The notes under the pieces: model-generated | Seen by the model: the letters and a program-made list of their open reading frames with translations, nothing else | Told to the model about the DNA's origin: nothing | Databases searched by the model: none | Part shown: piece after piece, positions 5,426 through 5,479 of the stretch | Position numbering within the stretch: position 1 is the stretch's first letter | Layout: each line of letters starts with the position of its first letter | Translations under genes and position numbers: made by a program | Source: JBAXXL01 sp038206725 | GTDB lineage: Bacteria > Bacteroidota > Ignavibacteria > Kapaibacteriales > UBA2268 | Direction: 5' to 3' | Length of the DNA stretch: 5,479 nt | NCBI GenBank assembly: GCA_038206725.1 | Contig: JBBRAO010000074.1 | Coordinates: forward strand, 1 to 5,479

Positions 5426-5464
5426 TATTATACCATCATAAATAAGTGATTTGATAGTATAATA
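5426..5464. promoter_or_regulatory. 13-bp inverted repeat just past the end of repeat copy 2
   Basis: TATTATACCATCA (5426-5438) and TGATAGTATAATA (5452-5464) are complementary at 12 of 13 positions around a 13-nt centre. The mismatch is a C-A pair, or G-U on the opposite strand. It begins 7 nt after the repeat ends and is unique to copy 2. It could be an operator or a leader hairpin for a gene beyond the right edge; no coding start is visible in the last 60 nt. Confidence 0.5.
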
Positions 5465-5479
5465 TCGGATTTAATTAAT

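Overview
The window looks like a chromosomal stretch from a Bacteroidota or wider FCB-group bacterium. The support is indirect. Several starts lack a Shine-Dalgarno sequence. Minus-strand promoter boxes match the Bacteroidota -7 consensus TAnnTTTG. The AmgK-like kinase has the YRDFQ form of the catalytic loop that I associate with this group. An exported small protein / propeller-like / thioredoxin-like gene set also resembles Bacteroidales clusters. No RNA gene or identity-giving marker is present, so the taxonomy is inference.

Left part (1-2109, all minus strand, moderate GC). The 5' three quarters of panC (pantothenate synthetase) enters from the left edge. A 150-bp spacer follows, with a panC promoter candidate and a heptad repeat. 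Next comes a two-gene operon: an AmgK/COG3178-like sugar or aminoglycoside-type phosphotransferase (1081-2109), overlapped by 20 nt by a minimal MNT-type nucleotidyltransferase (807-1100).

Middle part (2110-4740, plus strand, much more AT-rich). A 500-bp divergent intergenic region leads into three genes. The first is a small secreted four-cysteine protein (2610-2945), followed by a strong intrinsic terminator. The second is a membrane-anchored or exported protein of about 430 residues with propeller-like repeats (3020-4309). The third is an exported thioredoxin-like CxxC protein (4300-4701), translationally coupled to the second and closed by a strong, bidirectional-looking terminator. The architecture recalls the NVEALA peptide / 6-bladed propeller / redoxin clusters of Bacteroidales, but the NVEALA motif is not visible. 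The three genes are probably an exported-peptide and surface redox module of unknown function.

Right part (4741-5479). A 61-nt imperfect palindrome is followed by a second, roughly 95% identical copy of the divergent intergenic region, in direct orientation. It includes the first 37 codons of the phosphotransferase gene, ended by a stop codon. The exported-gene module is therefore bracketed by direct repeats of about 0.55 kb. In both copies the repeat carries two hairpins whose loops can pair with each other. Most differences between the copies fall in loops, and one is a compensatory C-G to U-A change in the loop-loop pairing. This makes a duplicated regulatory RNA or attenuator upstream of the exported module the most interesting candidate in the window. 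The second copy probably drives another gene just beyond the right edge.
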